Shown: in pieces, positions 35,318-47,260 of the stretch
How positions within the stretch are numbered: the first letter of the stretch is position 1
How the letters are laid out: the number at the start of each line of letters is the position of its first letter
Source: Cyathus striatus
Lineage: Eukaryota > Basidiomycota > Agaricomycetes > Agaricales > Nidulariaceae
Direction: 5' to 3'
NCBI GenBank assembly: GCA_025738555.1
Contig: JAOVFP010000002.1
Location: forward strand, 6,510,001 to 6,574,000
DNA: 64,000 bases
Made by a program: the position numbers and the translations under genes
Notes under the pieces: generated by a model
The model's input: the letters and a program-made list of their open reading frames with translations, nothing else
What the model was told of the DNA's origin: nothing
Database searches by the model: none

Positions 35318-36038
35318 AATCCTACTTAGTCAGACGGGAGTAGGAAAAAGCTCTGTAAGTTATTACTCTACCGACTCCAATTGATTTTGGGATATGACGT
35401 TGGTACTTAGTTTTGGTTTGTACAGTTTATTAACACGTTAACCGGTCTGAACGCCGTGGATGTAAATCACTCAATCACTCCAAAATACGACGACACTGTT
35501 AGGCCCTTTGCTTGGAAGCAGTCCCTGGAATATCATCATGTTGTCCTTGTAGATACACCAGGATTCAATTCTGATGATGATTACTATAAGCCTTAGGACC
35601 AACTGTACACTGGGTGGATAGCTTGTGAGTACGTTTTATATAGTACACGACTATGATTTTGACAGATGCCAATACAGGAAGAGTGATGAAGAACTCCGAA
35701 GTGCTCGAGTCAGAGGAATTCTCTATTTATTCGAGGACGGACAACATGAATTACCATTTCTAAAGCAACTTCGCTAACAATACCCCAAACAAATCACTGA
35801 CAGGACCGTCTATGTAATGACGAAGCCAGACCGAATGCTTCACAAACGGCATCTTCCTCGTTACATGACTCACCATAATACTAAATCTTCTGCGGAGCAA
35901 ATTGTTCGCAGTCTACCTACAGGAAATATCGATATAGAACAGCTCATGTTAGCTCTTAAAGTAATTCAAAAGTCGCTGAAGAGAAAAGGACGTTCGCGGG
36001 GTATAGCAGGCTTCATTCGAAGTTTATTCAGGTTATAA
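35318..36038 (+). pseudogene. Divergent P-loop GTPase copy G9, broken
   Basis: A P-loop exon ends at 35354 (LLSQTGVGKSS, GTAAGT donor). The next exon, from 35426, has FINTLTGLNAVDVNHS and VVLVDTPGFNSDDDY, then an in-frame TAG at 35594-35596. Later segments RGILYLFEDGQHELP (about 35715) and VYVMTKPDRMLHKRH (about 35813) match the G4 region, with a second stop between them unless a non-canonical intron is used. The tail KGRSRGIAGFIRSLFRL ends at 36038. VMTKPD is closer to a classic TKxD motif than in the other copies. Probably a pseudogene of the lineage that gave G3. Confidence 0.65.
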
Positions 36039-36258
36039 TAGTCGAACGTCGATTCGATAATTGCTATCAATGGTATATTATATATTTAGATTTATTTAAG
36101 TATAATTAATAACTGCTAATAGCTATTAAGATTATAATGATGTATTATCTCAGGCTCTACTGTACGTAGCGTAAAATTGGGAAACTCTTTCATGACGCTT
36201 CGAAGTAGCTTTCCTTAGAAAACAGTCTTATCGAACAGCAGCCATACATTTCCACTAT

Positions 36259-37174
36259 CTATATATCCTCTACGTAAGACCTGTGAGAACGTGCCTTATA
36301 CTTGTTCCACCAGACAGGCTCCACATTGTATTCTATACCTGGTCTAGCAGATTGTCGTGTCCATTTTTCATATTGAAACCCGTCATTATCTTGTTGGATA
36401 TAAATATATATTATGTCAAGATTTTTTGCATACTTCGTGATTCCCTGCACGTATTGCAATCGGCTTTCAGGCAATGGTGTTATCTCGACAGCTGAATCTT
36501 CCGGGTGATTGCGGTTCGTAATCAAGAGAGTGTGGAGGTTGGGTAAGTGCTGGAGTGACAAGACTGAAGTATATCCTGCATCCTAAATAGCACAGGCTTA
36601 AGCAGGTAGACTTTAACATAAGCACAGAACCAACCACCATATTGACTGCTGAGATCTCCAAGTACTCCACAGATGAGAATCTTCGCATCCAGTCTCCTTG
36701 ACCCATCTCCCCGAGCCAACTTCCGCCCAACGAAACCACCCTCGGGTGATTCCCAACCAAAAAATCTCCCAAATCCAATACATTGTAACACCTGCACCTC
36801 CACAAGAGTACTTCCAACTTCGGAAATTTGCACCCCCCAAGAAACGGAACATTCCCTGGATACCCTGTGCACATGAAAACACGCAGGTTTATCATGCCCC
36901 GTAACCCTCGGTTCACAATTCGGTTCGCTTGACCAACAAACACCTCAACCATGCTGTATTCCTCGACATATTCAGCGAGCGGAGGGGATGAGATGAGTGT
37001 CTTGAGGAACTTTATATGGGTTTCGAATCGTCTGCTCGACATGCGGCGGTAAATCATGGGCGTCGTAAGCACGTGGAGTGCTCTGCATGTCAAACCGAGG
37101 CAGATCAGAGTAATCTTGTCTGTTGCCTCAATATGCCCTACAACAAGGCTTAAGATCTCGAGAGAGGGTACCAT
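36259..37174 (-). CDS. F-box-like protein
   Basis: Two exons, 36635-37174 and 36259-36582 (287 aa). The N-terminus (PSLEILSLVVGHIEATDKIT followed by LTCRALHVLTTPMIYRRM) has the spacing of a degenerate fungal F-box. The rest has Leu-rich segments (HLPNLHTLLITNRNH) such as follow F-boxes in Agaricomycete families. The likely role is substrate recognition in an SCF-type ubiquitin ligase, by analogy. There are no lesions. It sits inside the GTPase cluster between G9 and G10. Confidence 0.7.
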
Positions 37175-38016
37175 GGTGCTTGAAAGTTGTGGTAGAGGGT
37201 TTAGCAGTCAAGAGGTGAAATGCAATACGGGGGTGGCGGTGGGTAGGGTGTTGCACACCTACTGGCACCCATCAGCCACGAGCCATCTCGTCGTGGTGGT
37301 GGTGATTCTTACACTTTTCTTTCTCAGGCTGAGGAGAAAGGGAGGTGAACGGCGGAGAAGGGAATCATGGATGATAATAAGAGCGGCCAATCACGAAGAA
37401 GAACTGAATAGGCTTCGAGAAGAGCACTAAAAGTAAAAGAGCGCATGGTATATGGAGTAGGTTGCCAACGGTCGGCACTTCGAGGCTGTTTCAAGGGTTT
37501 GATCATTGTTATTATCCGGGTCTCTCAATTGAGAACCCCACATTATATTCCATTTTTACAGTAAAACATAGTTTTAATACCATAGAGCTGGAGATAAACG
37601 TGGAGAGGACAGTGAGAAAAAGAACCAGTAAATTGAAAACCGCGTGTGAACTCTCCGGAGATAATGTGGTGTTGCCGAGGGCTGAGAGAGAAACTAAACA
37701 ATAAGTATGCGTGTATCGCCAACTATCTTACAACTACCAATTACAATGAGCTATGAAAATTTTCTAATGTTGTGCCAAGAACATGTCATATCTCGAGAAA
37801 TATTTTTATAGTAGAGCTTTCACAGAAAGCATTCGACCAAATTACGAAATAACTAGTCAACCTACGGGAATCGGGTGGACTGGACTATTAGTTGTCGGAA
37901 CTGAACAGCTACAGCTACACCCAGGAAATTGTTGCATCGTCGGTGATCTTCCGCCATGTCTATTTAATAACTCCGAAAATGTTTCTTTGTCGGCACATAT
38001 GTTAACTGCACGTTGC
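37175..38016. other. Intergenic, no gene seen
   Basis: Promoter region of the F-box gene on the left and the 3' end of GTPase G10 on the right. ORFs at 37056-37430 and 37462-37704 are short and without motifs. Confidence 0.45.
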
Positions 38017-39338
38017 TCATGTTAAGTAATAATCTAGTGGGAAATGGATGTTACTAATAATAATATAATACTACTTACCATTAACATTATGACCTTCAAT
38101 AAACGTACTATGCCCGTTGATCCCAAAATTGCGCGCATGATCAAACATTTCTCCATGGTTAAATGGATGTAAAGGCAACCTCCAAAAGTGTGCATGGGAA
38201 GGGTGCGTGGTCTGGTTAGCAGATGCTGTGTGATGAATTTCACCTGGAGTATTGGTAGATTCAACTGAAATATTCTGTCCGTTTAAGTCCGGTACAGGTT
38301 TATCAGCCCCCACCTCCAGTACAGCTTCATCTGACACCTGGATTGTAGTTGACGTTGAATTCTAATGAGAATATAAGGTCTGTGACGAATGATGAGAGCA
38401 GAAAATAAAACATACATCCAAATGAAGGAAGATCTTGAGGCTGTTGAAAATTGACACACCTTTCCCGTTCCGTGTATAACCAGCATTGTGTCGACTCTGA
38501 AGATCACCTAAAGAGCCTGGACCGCAGATATTCTTCTGTATAAGAGAATGTACCATTTCCTTTGCGGATGCTTCTGTATTTCCAAATTCTATGATTATTG
38601 ATCCACCACTAATCATCTCTTTCCAGCAACTGTCCTTTAACTTCTGCAAGCGAGTATCTCTTTCAGCTGTCACTCTTTGCTGGAAATCCATAGCTCCTAG
38701 AACCACTGACGAAAAAGCTTTCCTACCACATAATGCGTCTAAAATTGACTTGTTTACAGTGCCAGCCACTCGTGGACGAGATATGTCATGAAGATATATG
38801 ACACCAGCAAGCTTCATGTCTTTCACTTTTGGATATCTTTAATAAATGAAAGCTCTTTCAGGAAATCAATTCTCTGGGATATTATTTATAATCATACGCA
38901 CGAAGCCACTAGCCAACCCGAGATCCGCCTAAGAACATACGAAATGTCTGTATCAGGCTCGTCGAAACCGGGAGTATCAACAATAACCAGACGCCCATTA
39001 TTATCCGTGGGATGTCGCTCGATGATGGGCGTTAAGCCCAGGGTACATGGCTCCAGCTGGTCGCTAACACGCGCAGCCGATCTACCAATAAGAGTGTTGA
39101 TGAACTAATGCAGGCATTCGTTAGACATAAATACACTCTTAAAGAAGTTCACACTCACAGTGCTCTTTCCAACCCCAATCATACCCACGACACTAAGTGT
39201 TACAATCATTTAAAATGTTTTTTTTTGGTTAGAAATAACTTACGCAATAACTATGTCAGTGGGTTGCCCATTTTCCACTAACTTGTCAATGCCTTCTTTT
39301 ACAGAGTCCTTGCGTCGATCCCGTAGAATATTCTTCAT
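38017..39338 (-). CDS. P-loop GTPase G10 with C-terminal NACHT-type Asn/Gly motif
   Basis: Six exons: 39244-39338, 39159-39192, 38902-39104, 38416-38836, 38079-38361, 38017-38033 (350 aa). Exon 2 is again 34 nt (VVGMIGVGKST, a variant P-loop). G3 is VIVDTPGFDEPD, followed by LAGVIYLHDISRPRVAGT and LGAMDF in place of TTKW. Residues 252-320 form a polar linker unlike any sister copy. Residues 323-345 read MFDHARNFGINGHSTFIEGH and end NVN, a pattern I associate with short motifs at the N-termini of Agaricomycete NACHT proteins (F-x-N/A-x-x-F-x-I-x-x-S-x-F). Here it closes a GTPase. Gene frame is intact over all exons. Confidence 0.8.
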
Positions 39339-40646
39339 CGTCGTGTAGAGAAAGAACAAGAGAAAGAATTAGCAGCTCAATACGAATTACGCCACCAGGG
39401 CGAACGTGGGCTTTAGGTGCAAGTTGCACGCACATAAGGTCTTTCAGCTTTAAAGAAAAAAACATGCACCTGGCATGAGGAGATGTTTTTAATTCATGTA
39501 TTCATGCGCTGTTATGCGCTACATATCTTCGTTAATATAAAGACTTGGAGGCATTTCTATTTCCAATGTCAACGGCGGATTCCCACTTCAATATCTAGCC
39601 AAATTTAGCTGTGACGGCCAGCCATAGTCTTTCTGGTTGATATATTTAACGGGCAGGGACAGGAATATATTAAATGACAACTGATGTACCAACATGAATT
39701 TGAACAGAAAAGGCAAGGCCGTAAATTCGCAAATATGTACACACATTTAGAACACTCCATTATTTCTATGCAGTGATCAGATGTTCAATCTGGAGGCTGG
39801 AGAGCTTAATCCATTCCACATGAATCAAGCGCTCATACATGCACTTCGTTATCCGTGCAATTTACAAGGGTTCAGAATGCAGGCAGCAGGAGAATCGTAG
39901 TAGTCGTAAGCGGTGATTCAGTGAAGTTCCAGGAAATGATAATAATATATGATCAAGTATCAAGACGAGTACATTGTGGCCAGCTGCTAGTCATCATATA
40001 ATCATGCAGACCAATTTCCATATTCCTGGGCCGCTGTATTGTTATAGAACTTAAATCAAGATGATAATCCAATCCAATGCCTCGTTTGTTTCTCTCTGAA
40101 CTCTTCATAGATGTCGTTCTGTATCCGGATAGAACCGTACATATTTACACTACCCGTGAATACATTGACGGATCGCCTAAATAGAAATCATTGGAGATTT
40201 CAAAGCTTTGCAAGTAAGCTCTTTCTGTCCAATAGGCTTAATTCGTAATGCAACCAATCCCTCCAACTGTAACTCACATTTCGAGTTTCCAACTTTACAT
40301 CGAGTCCTTCTCGTTTCAATTTCCTCAATGTACTGCGAGAGGGTCCTTCGACCCTGATATTGTGAAAATAAACTTTGATGTTCTGCAATCGACAGGTCAG
40401 CTTTGGTAAATGAACTGGGTTATAACGAGTTTGACTGGAAACTACGGTGTCCGGGAATCGCATGCACTTACTTTTTAGTTTGTGTCAACTGTCGACGCTT
40501 GGCGCTTGGCGCTCTCAATTGTAATTTGCAAGCGAACCGATCACGAGGCGGAGGTGTCGTGTTCAGTGTTCGCTGTATTCCTTCTGGGACAGCTGGCACC
40601 GTATTCTTACTGAGTTTATGAGTTAGCTTTAAGTAAAAGGCGAGTA
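39339..40646. other. Mostly non-coding, possible gene remnant on minus strand
   Basis: Upstream DNA of G10. A minus-strand ORF at 40200-40463 (87 codons, ending LHYELSLLDRKSLLAKL) has some Leu-rich F-box-tail character and may be the 3' end of a gene cut off by the MITE at 40647. No other signal was seen. Confidence 0.35.
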
Positions 40647-40983
40647 CTGTACTATTTCGACCAATTGTTCGCTCATTTTGAGCGTGACCGAAAATTTGGG
40701 TTCATTGTTCAGTTCAGGGACCAGTTCAGTGTGTGACATGCTTAAGATTTGTTCATGCCAACAATGTTCATTGTCCTCAGATTTTTAACAATGACGAACG
40801 TGAAACACTATTTTATGATATATTACATACATCTAATGCAAAAAAAAATCATCAAAATTATGCCTTATTTAATTGCCTTGACCCTTTGTTCAATGCTCTC
40901 TGGGATGCGTGACAAGGCCTGAATTTGTTCTGTTCAGAGACCCTGCGTGACATGTGACCGAACAATCGGTCGAAATAGTACAG
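40647..40983. mobile_element. 337-bp TA-flanked MITE
   Basis: Inverted ends CTGTACTATTTCGACC and its complement, with TA on both sides (40645-40646, 40984-40985). The interior shares GTTCATTGTTC, GACCCTGCGTGACATGTGAC-like and GAACAATCGGTC-type blocks with the MITE at 46915, so they form one Tc1/mariner-type family. Confidence 0.75.
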
Positions 40984-41336
40984 TAAGTACACAGAAATTT
41001 ATGTACTTGTATATATCACCGATTGAATAAGGGTACCCCCTGATTGGTAATCCTGCAAATGATATTGTCTTATTAAATTGCTAAGTGTGCCAGCCGATCG
41101 TTATATTTTAATCATGAAAGATTTGGATGTTGTCATGGGATTTGAGATTGAGGTTGGGCGGTGTTGAGTCACGCAATGAGTTTAAGAAATTCTTTTGTAC
41201 TTAGAATAGAAACTCCAAATACAATAATAATATTCAAATCCCGAGGTGTAAGTTCAGTTAGTTCGAGGGGCACAATCGATTCTATTCCAAATTTAGAACA
41301 AGTGTAAAAATAGACAAGTTAAACTCGGGCTATTGG

Positions 41337-43530
41337 AGGACCCCTGAGATTTCTCTCAAATGCCTGTACTCTTTCCGGATAAAATTTGAGAAATTTTTGA
41401 GATATGCCTAAGCGAAAAACGGATAAAAATCGCCTTTTTTTGCAAAAATGCCTGAGCCAGGGTCCGGATAAAATATGGATTTACATGGTAGGCTTAGTCC
41501 TGGAATGGATAAAAATGACTGTCGGGAACAAGGTTCGAACCCATCACAAAACTGTTGATGAACATCACAATTTGGGGAAAGATGAAATGATAAGTACATG
41601 GCAGAGAATTCTACGTGACCTACAGTTAATTGTGAAAAAGCAAGAGGAGGTTGGGGTAGGAACCGGCCTGGAAAGATCAGCTTGCTGGACACATAGGAAC
41701 CCTGCTGCATGCAGCAGGAGGACGCGATGGCATAATTGATGGAGCCACTGCAGATAGCCTACCTAGTGGAAATAGTGCTAATGCTGCTGCCATTGCAACA
41801 CTTCTGCAAAATCGGTGAGCTGTCACATGCATATAATGGGTGACTTTCCACAACGTCTGGAATGGCTTCCAGAATCAGATCTCATTTCAGATATGACATG
41901 CCGAGATGCCGCTACCTAGATACGCGAGTAAGCGAAGATTTCACACTCAGCTAGAAAAAATCACCCACTTTCAAACCTTCGTCTAGATGAGGCCCTTTTA
42001 CCCCCCCTCCAGTATCAGACAGGCCTTTCAGAGCCTTTCAGACTCATTTTCACAGTCCGCGACGCCTTCACATATGTTGACCCTGATATATAGCGCATAC
42101 CTTCGCTATAGACAGCCACCCTCAACTGCTTCAAGTCTCAAAATCTCATGCTTTCGTGCTCATTGTTATTCGCACTAATTTCCCATGACTTAATAGGAAT
42201 TAGATACATGTTTCATTGTGTATTTAGGTTATAATATTATGCAATTGAACCTCATTTAGAGGGATGAGACCACCTTGCAACAGTCTTGCAAGCACTTTTC
42301 TCTCTCTGACTGTACCTCTCTGCAATGCAAAGGTTGAGTGAGACTATGGGCAACTGTTTCAGGGCTATCGGTGCATGGTATTGAAGTTGTATTTCACATT
42401 CCTTCAGAGCCAATGTGAATAATGAGATAAAATGTATCAACATCAACTCCCATTGTAGCGATAAAAGCTCAGTCAGTCTGCAATGCATATAACTTTTACC
42501 ATGGTGTATTGACACGAGGATTGGGCATAATTTCATCACATATGAGATAAATTGCTTTCGGTGTGCTGCTCTTCGTTTTCAAGACTCCTCTACTCCTAAG
42601 CAAACCAATGCACCTGCTGCAGTTACCAACTGTATGGGTTCATTATCCTGTTGCATGTATTGCTCTTCTTGAAGAATGGATAGTAGGATCTCGGCTTTAT
42701 CTATTCTAAGAGAGTGCAAGCAATGAGAGGCAGTAAGAGAGTGTGAAATCCTAGTAATTATCAAAGAACTTTATCTAATTGACTAGCTAAGAACATGTTA
42801 CCGCTAATCAAACATATCAGGAATGTGATTGCATTCTAAACGCATTATGGCTTTTCAGGCTGTGATTTCAAACTTCAGATTTCAGGACTTTCCACCAGGA
42901 ACAGGTCTACAACAACATCTGAAATTTCAGATCGTTGTGGAAAGTCACCCAATGATGCACACATAATCTAACGACATTTTCCTAAGTACTAAAAGCGCGC
43001 GAATAAAAAAAACCTGCTGGAAAAGGTTCTAGACATGCCTGGGTTTCAGACTCATCCAACATTACAGCAGTCTCCTATATCCCCACCCAAGTTTACAAAC
43101 ACTTTACAGGTGTTCAGTTCTGTGAAGCATCAATTAAAATGAATTATAGGGCAAAGTTATATCGCCTCTTACCAGCATCTAACTTCCTATGCACTCTTCA
43201 TTCCATTCCTATTACCATAGCTGGCGGTATTAAAGTTTCCCAGTCGGATTGGACACTCTTCAGGAAATTTATTGATCAAGGTGGAAATATAAGAAGGTAC
43301 TCTTCCAATGATAGTCATGAGCATCATTTGGCAATTTTATTTAGCAAAGCAATGGTTTATTAAGAAAATTCCGATTTTTTGGCTATGTCTGAGCAGATTT
43401 CCAGATAAAAACCACTTTTTCGGGATGCCTGGTTCAAGTTCCAGATAAAAACCCATAAAAATCAGAATTTTCATCCAGATAAAAATTTTACAGCTCAGAT
43501 CAGGCATTTGGGAGAGATCTCAGGGGTCCT
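41337..43530. mobile_element. 2.2-kb DNA transposon with 8-bp target duplication
   Basis: Terminal inverted repeats begin AGGACCCCTGAGATTTCTCT and end with the complementary CAGGGGTCCT, about 30 bases with few mismatches. The flanking 8-mers are identical: GCTATTGG at 41329-41336 and 43531-43538. Subterminal GGATAAAAAT/CAGATAAAAA repeats occur on both sides. An 8-bp duplication suggests an hAT-like or KDZ-type mechanism. The internal ORFs (41404-41739, 43139-43363) have no transposase motif, so it is non-autonomous. Confidence 0.8.
41837..42951. repeat. Nested inverted-repeat element
   Basis: TGGGTGACTTTCCACAACG at 41837-41855 is exactly inverted at 42933-42951. The 1.1 kb between has no gene. 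It lies wholly inside the 41337-43530 element, so it is either a second transposon inserted into it or its subterminal structure. No clear target duplication. Confidence 0.6.
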
Positions 43531-43534
43531 GCTA

Positions 43535-44276
43535 TTGGATGACTTCCCGCAGGGTTTAGAAATGCAGATTATTTTCTAAATGTTAAGCGAGTGGCACTCG
43601 GCTAATCTAGGTCTGCGTTTCTAACCATAGCACATTTTCCCTTAGACTTTCAATGTTGTTTCTAAATTTCATAAGCGCTTTAGTAATCTTATCACACATT
43701 TATCTTTTCCTTTATTCACAATGATATTGCTTTCCATCCATCTTTTTACAACTGAATCTCTCAGAAACTCTGTATAGTAAACAGTACATATGTGCATGCT
43801 AGTTTGATGTAGCCTTTTCTTTGATATAAGTGCTGTTCCCTCTGATAGTGAAGAACTTCTATGGCACTGTGGACCAATTTTCTCAAAAATATGTATGTAA
43901 TGATATATTTTTTTCACAAAGAATCACTGTGATGAATAAGTATACAAAATAACATGACATAGAGCCTACTATATCACCAATTATACTGCAACTATGTCAT
44001 ACAAGGGGAGGGAGAGCACCATATCAGTAGTATGAATCTTGAGATGATACATCCCTGCAGGAATTTTGACGTCAGAGATCAAAAATGCGTTTACAGGAGG
44101 GCATTTAGAACTAGAAGAGGGGGGGGGGGGGCTCTTCCAGATTATTATCTAGAAAGGGGTCAGTTTTGAGATCAGCTGTCAAAGTGAGCTGATTTGGACA
44201 ATGGCATCATGGCCAATCTTGCTTATGACGTTTAGAAATTTAATCTAGGTTTCTAAATGCTGCAGGAAGTCATCCA
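43535..44276. mobile_element. 742-bp inverted-repeat element
   Basis: The left end TGGATGACTTCC and the right end GGAAGTCATCCA are inverse. Similarity continues imperfectly for about 36 bases (TTTAGAAA and GATTA blocks). It abuts the preceding element's target duplication (overlap at 43535-43538). The paralogous segment near 46700 lacks it. No coding capacity. Confidence 0.65.
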
Positions 44277-45699
44277 TTCTTATTCATGCGTCAAGGTTTT
44301 CAAAGTCAAGATATTTCAATTCAGATTCAATTCAACACTATCAATTCGGTATGTAAAATCTCTGTGTCAAATGTCTCATAACAATTCTGATTCTATTCTA
44401 TATCTCGTCTGAACTGCCCTATCTGTGGGAGGGAAGAATGCCTGGCAGTTCCTGCCTTATTTCTTCCCTCTTCCCCTACTATATACAGTTTTCTATGTAC
44501 TTAATTACAAATTGCGCAGTAATAAAATGTGATATATTTTCCAGACATTTCACCAGTCCATGTATAAGCAACCGCTGCATCAGCACCCAGACAGCAGTCA
44601 GCCAATTGTGCGCATAACCCAACGTGCTCCCATTCTGCAATGTGTGCTTGTTTGAGCATCCCATCAGTTAACTTCCTAATCGGGTAATCAGCCGATGCGG
44701 CAGCGCCAGCTGCTCACATCAATTTCATTTACATCGGCCTAATGGATCAGTTCCCCACTTCTGCATGAACTCCTGACCATTGGGGTACTCATTCTCATTC
44801 CGTTCTTTCTTCCTTTCCCCACTTCTCGCACTCTCCCTCTTTGTCTTACTGTCTTGTTGTCATTGTTCAAACTCACTAAGTCTTGTGTCTCAAGGTCTGG
44901 GCTTTTAGGGTTGGTTCTGTAAGTCATCATTTGGTTTGTTTCCACACTGTGTGTCATGTTGACTTCGTCATCATCAGTTTTCTTAGTTCTGGGTCTTTGG
45001 TACTTGTGTACAGAATACAATGTCATGTTTTTAAAGGTAAAGTGGTTATGTATATTATTGGTTTAAGGGTTTTTAACCAGTACTAACACAGAGTTTTATG
45101 TGTTTTTAATAGGTTTTTTTTTGAGTCCCTTGTTTAATTATGGGAGGCGGCATAGGAACTCAGCCCCTCCCCACTATTTCCTTTACTCAATGCCATTTTG
45201 TACTGGAATCTCAAAATCGAGTTTTAAAGAATTTTAAAATTGTGTACATCATATTCCATTACATGCATATCAGCGGTAATTGAGACTAGAGCTGGGAGGA
45301 CTCTGAGGAACTACGGTGATTGAATGGGGATTGAACTTGTGACCTGCTGAATGCTAAGTGAGCTATAATTATGCTGTCATATTAATAGTTCTGTTATATT
45401 TATAGCTTTTCTGAATGCAAGGAAGACCCATGCATAGGACCTATGTCAGACATCGCAAAGAGGTATTTCATTCATGTCATTGGTCTATTGTTTGTAATGG
45501 TCAATAGGTAGTAGCACATTCCAGCCAGCACAGATATATATGTGATAACAACAACTAATGTGAACCTTTCACTAAATGCCAACATGTATACAACATGGAG
45601 TAAATTATGTGGAAACAAACTAAATAGAGATCATTTCTATGGATGTAGATACATATTCAATGTAATATTTCATATGTTAATGTGTTGGCCAAAGTTAAA

Positions 45700-46470
45700 A
45701 AAAGGAGTGGCCCTTCAAACCACTTCCAAGTTATCTCCCGAGTCACTGCTAACCTGATCATTTTGACCATAATCCTCACTGGCACTACCTAAAAGCTCAT
45801 CAGCTTCATCCACTGAGCTGCCAGAGTCTGATTGAAGGGCTGAGAGAAATCATAATTTATATTTAGTCTATGTTTGATTGTATGTGAAACATAAAATCAC
45901 CTTCATCATCAATAATGTCGATATCACCAATCAGTTTCATGGTTCAATGGTGTAAGTTTAAGCTTTTTGCAGATTCTGTTGCATTTATGTTGCCTACAGA
46001 ACATGTTAATTCCTTCTGGACCGCTATCTCCAAGTCCCATAGTGTATAATTTATTAGAATTGAATTAGTCAGAAAAGACTAAATGAATGAGTTCAACAAA
46101 AATATACCTGTGAGCCATTACATCGAAGGGTGTAATTATATTTGCAAAGCAAAGCCCTTCCTTCATGACTTCTGTATCGATTCCTGTTATGTACAATTCA
46201 GTATATAATTATAACAAAATATAGCTTTATGGTGCACACCTTTGATGTCTACTGGTACAAATGTGCCACCAGAGTCAAGTGTGAAGTGAGCAAATGCATC
46301 ACAAGTTGTTCCTGCAAAATCATGGTTTGCACCTGCTACATTAGTCCCAGAAAACATCCTCTTTTATGGAAGTCAAGAAAACAGTCAACAAGTTAGCATT
46401 TACCCCATTCTGGGAAAAGGAACTTGCAAATATCATTTATAAGTATAAGTCTGGAAATATTACATTCGGA
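45700..46470 (-). pseudogene. Exon fragments of a transposon-linked gene
   Basis: On the minus strand short open pieces separated by intron-like gaps read TTCDAFAHFTLDSGGTFVPV (about 46250-46310), GIDTEVMKEGLCFANIITPF (about 46120-46190), NMFCRQHKCNRICKKLKLTP (about 45950-46010) and an acidic tail (SGSSVDEADELLGSASEDYG, about 45770-45840). The Cys/His spacing and acidic tail look like Agaricomycete transposable-element proteins I cannot name. No start or complete frame. Confidence 0.4.
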
Positions 46471-46914
46471 TATGTTGAATCTGATGATATTCATTCGTAA
46501 GCTTACACTACATCTTTAAATGTATTGCTTTTGTTGAGTCACTTGACAAGTTCTAAGTTATACTTAGATATTTAGAATAGAAATCCTAAATAGTATAATA
46601 AAATTAATATCCCGAGGTGTAGACTCAGTAAGTTTGAGGGGCACAATGGTATCAATTTCAAAAATAGAACAAGTTATAATTAGATCAATTGAACTTGGGC
46701 TATTTTTGGTACATGTCAAGGTATTCAAAGTCAAGATATTTAAATTCAGATTCAATTCAACACTATCAATTCAGTATGTAAAATCTCTGTCAAATGTCTC
46801 GTAACAATTCTGATTCTAGTCTGTATCTCATCTGAACCACCATATCCATGGGAGGGAAGAATGCCTGGCAGTTCCTGCCTTATTTCTTCCCTCTTCCCCT
46901 ACTACTGGAGACTT

Positions 46915-47260
46915 TTGACTGATTTTTTGGTGATTTTTCAGCATGACACAAAAGTTCATTCATTGTTCTGTTCACCTCCTGGTTTGAAGTGTAACTAGCA
47001 TAAAATTTGTTCACATCTCACAGTGATCATAAAAAATTTCTACAATCTAGGAAGACTTTGAAGGGAAATTAGACCATTCTAGTGTAACAAAGCACTTGTA
47101 TTTTGTGAAAAATCATTGAATTTTTTCGGAAAAAAATCAGTCTTTTAGTTTCACAGAACCTTTGTTCATAGCTGCCCATGATGCATAAAAACAGGACTAA
47201 ATTGTTCTGTTTGGAGGCCCTGCATGACACATGACTGAACAATTGGTCAAAAGTCTCCAG
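46915..47260. mobile_element. 346-bp TA-flanked MITE with visible empty site
   Basis: Inverted ends CTGGAGACTTTTGAC and GTCAAAAGTCTCCAG with TA on both sides (46913-46914, 47261-47262). The paralogous segment at about 44480-44490 reads CCCTACTATATACAG with one TA and no insertion, the exact pre-insertion site. Family relative of 40647-40983. Confidence 0.85.

Noticed and set aside
41514..41560. tRNA B-box-like AGGTTCGAACCCA
   Set aside because: No A box at the right distance on either strand; probably chance inside a transposon.
45300..45385. Another tRNA-like stretch on the minus strand (TAGCTCACTTAG, AAGTTCAATCC)
   Set aside because: Boxes are too close together and arms do not pair; at best a decayed SINE.
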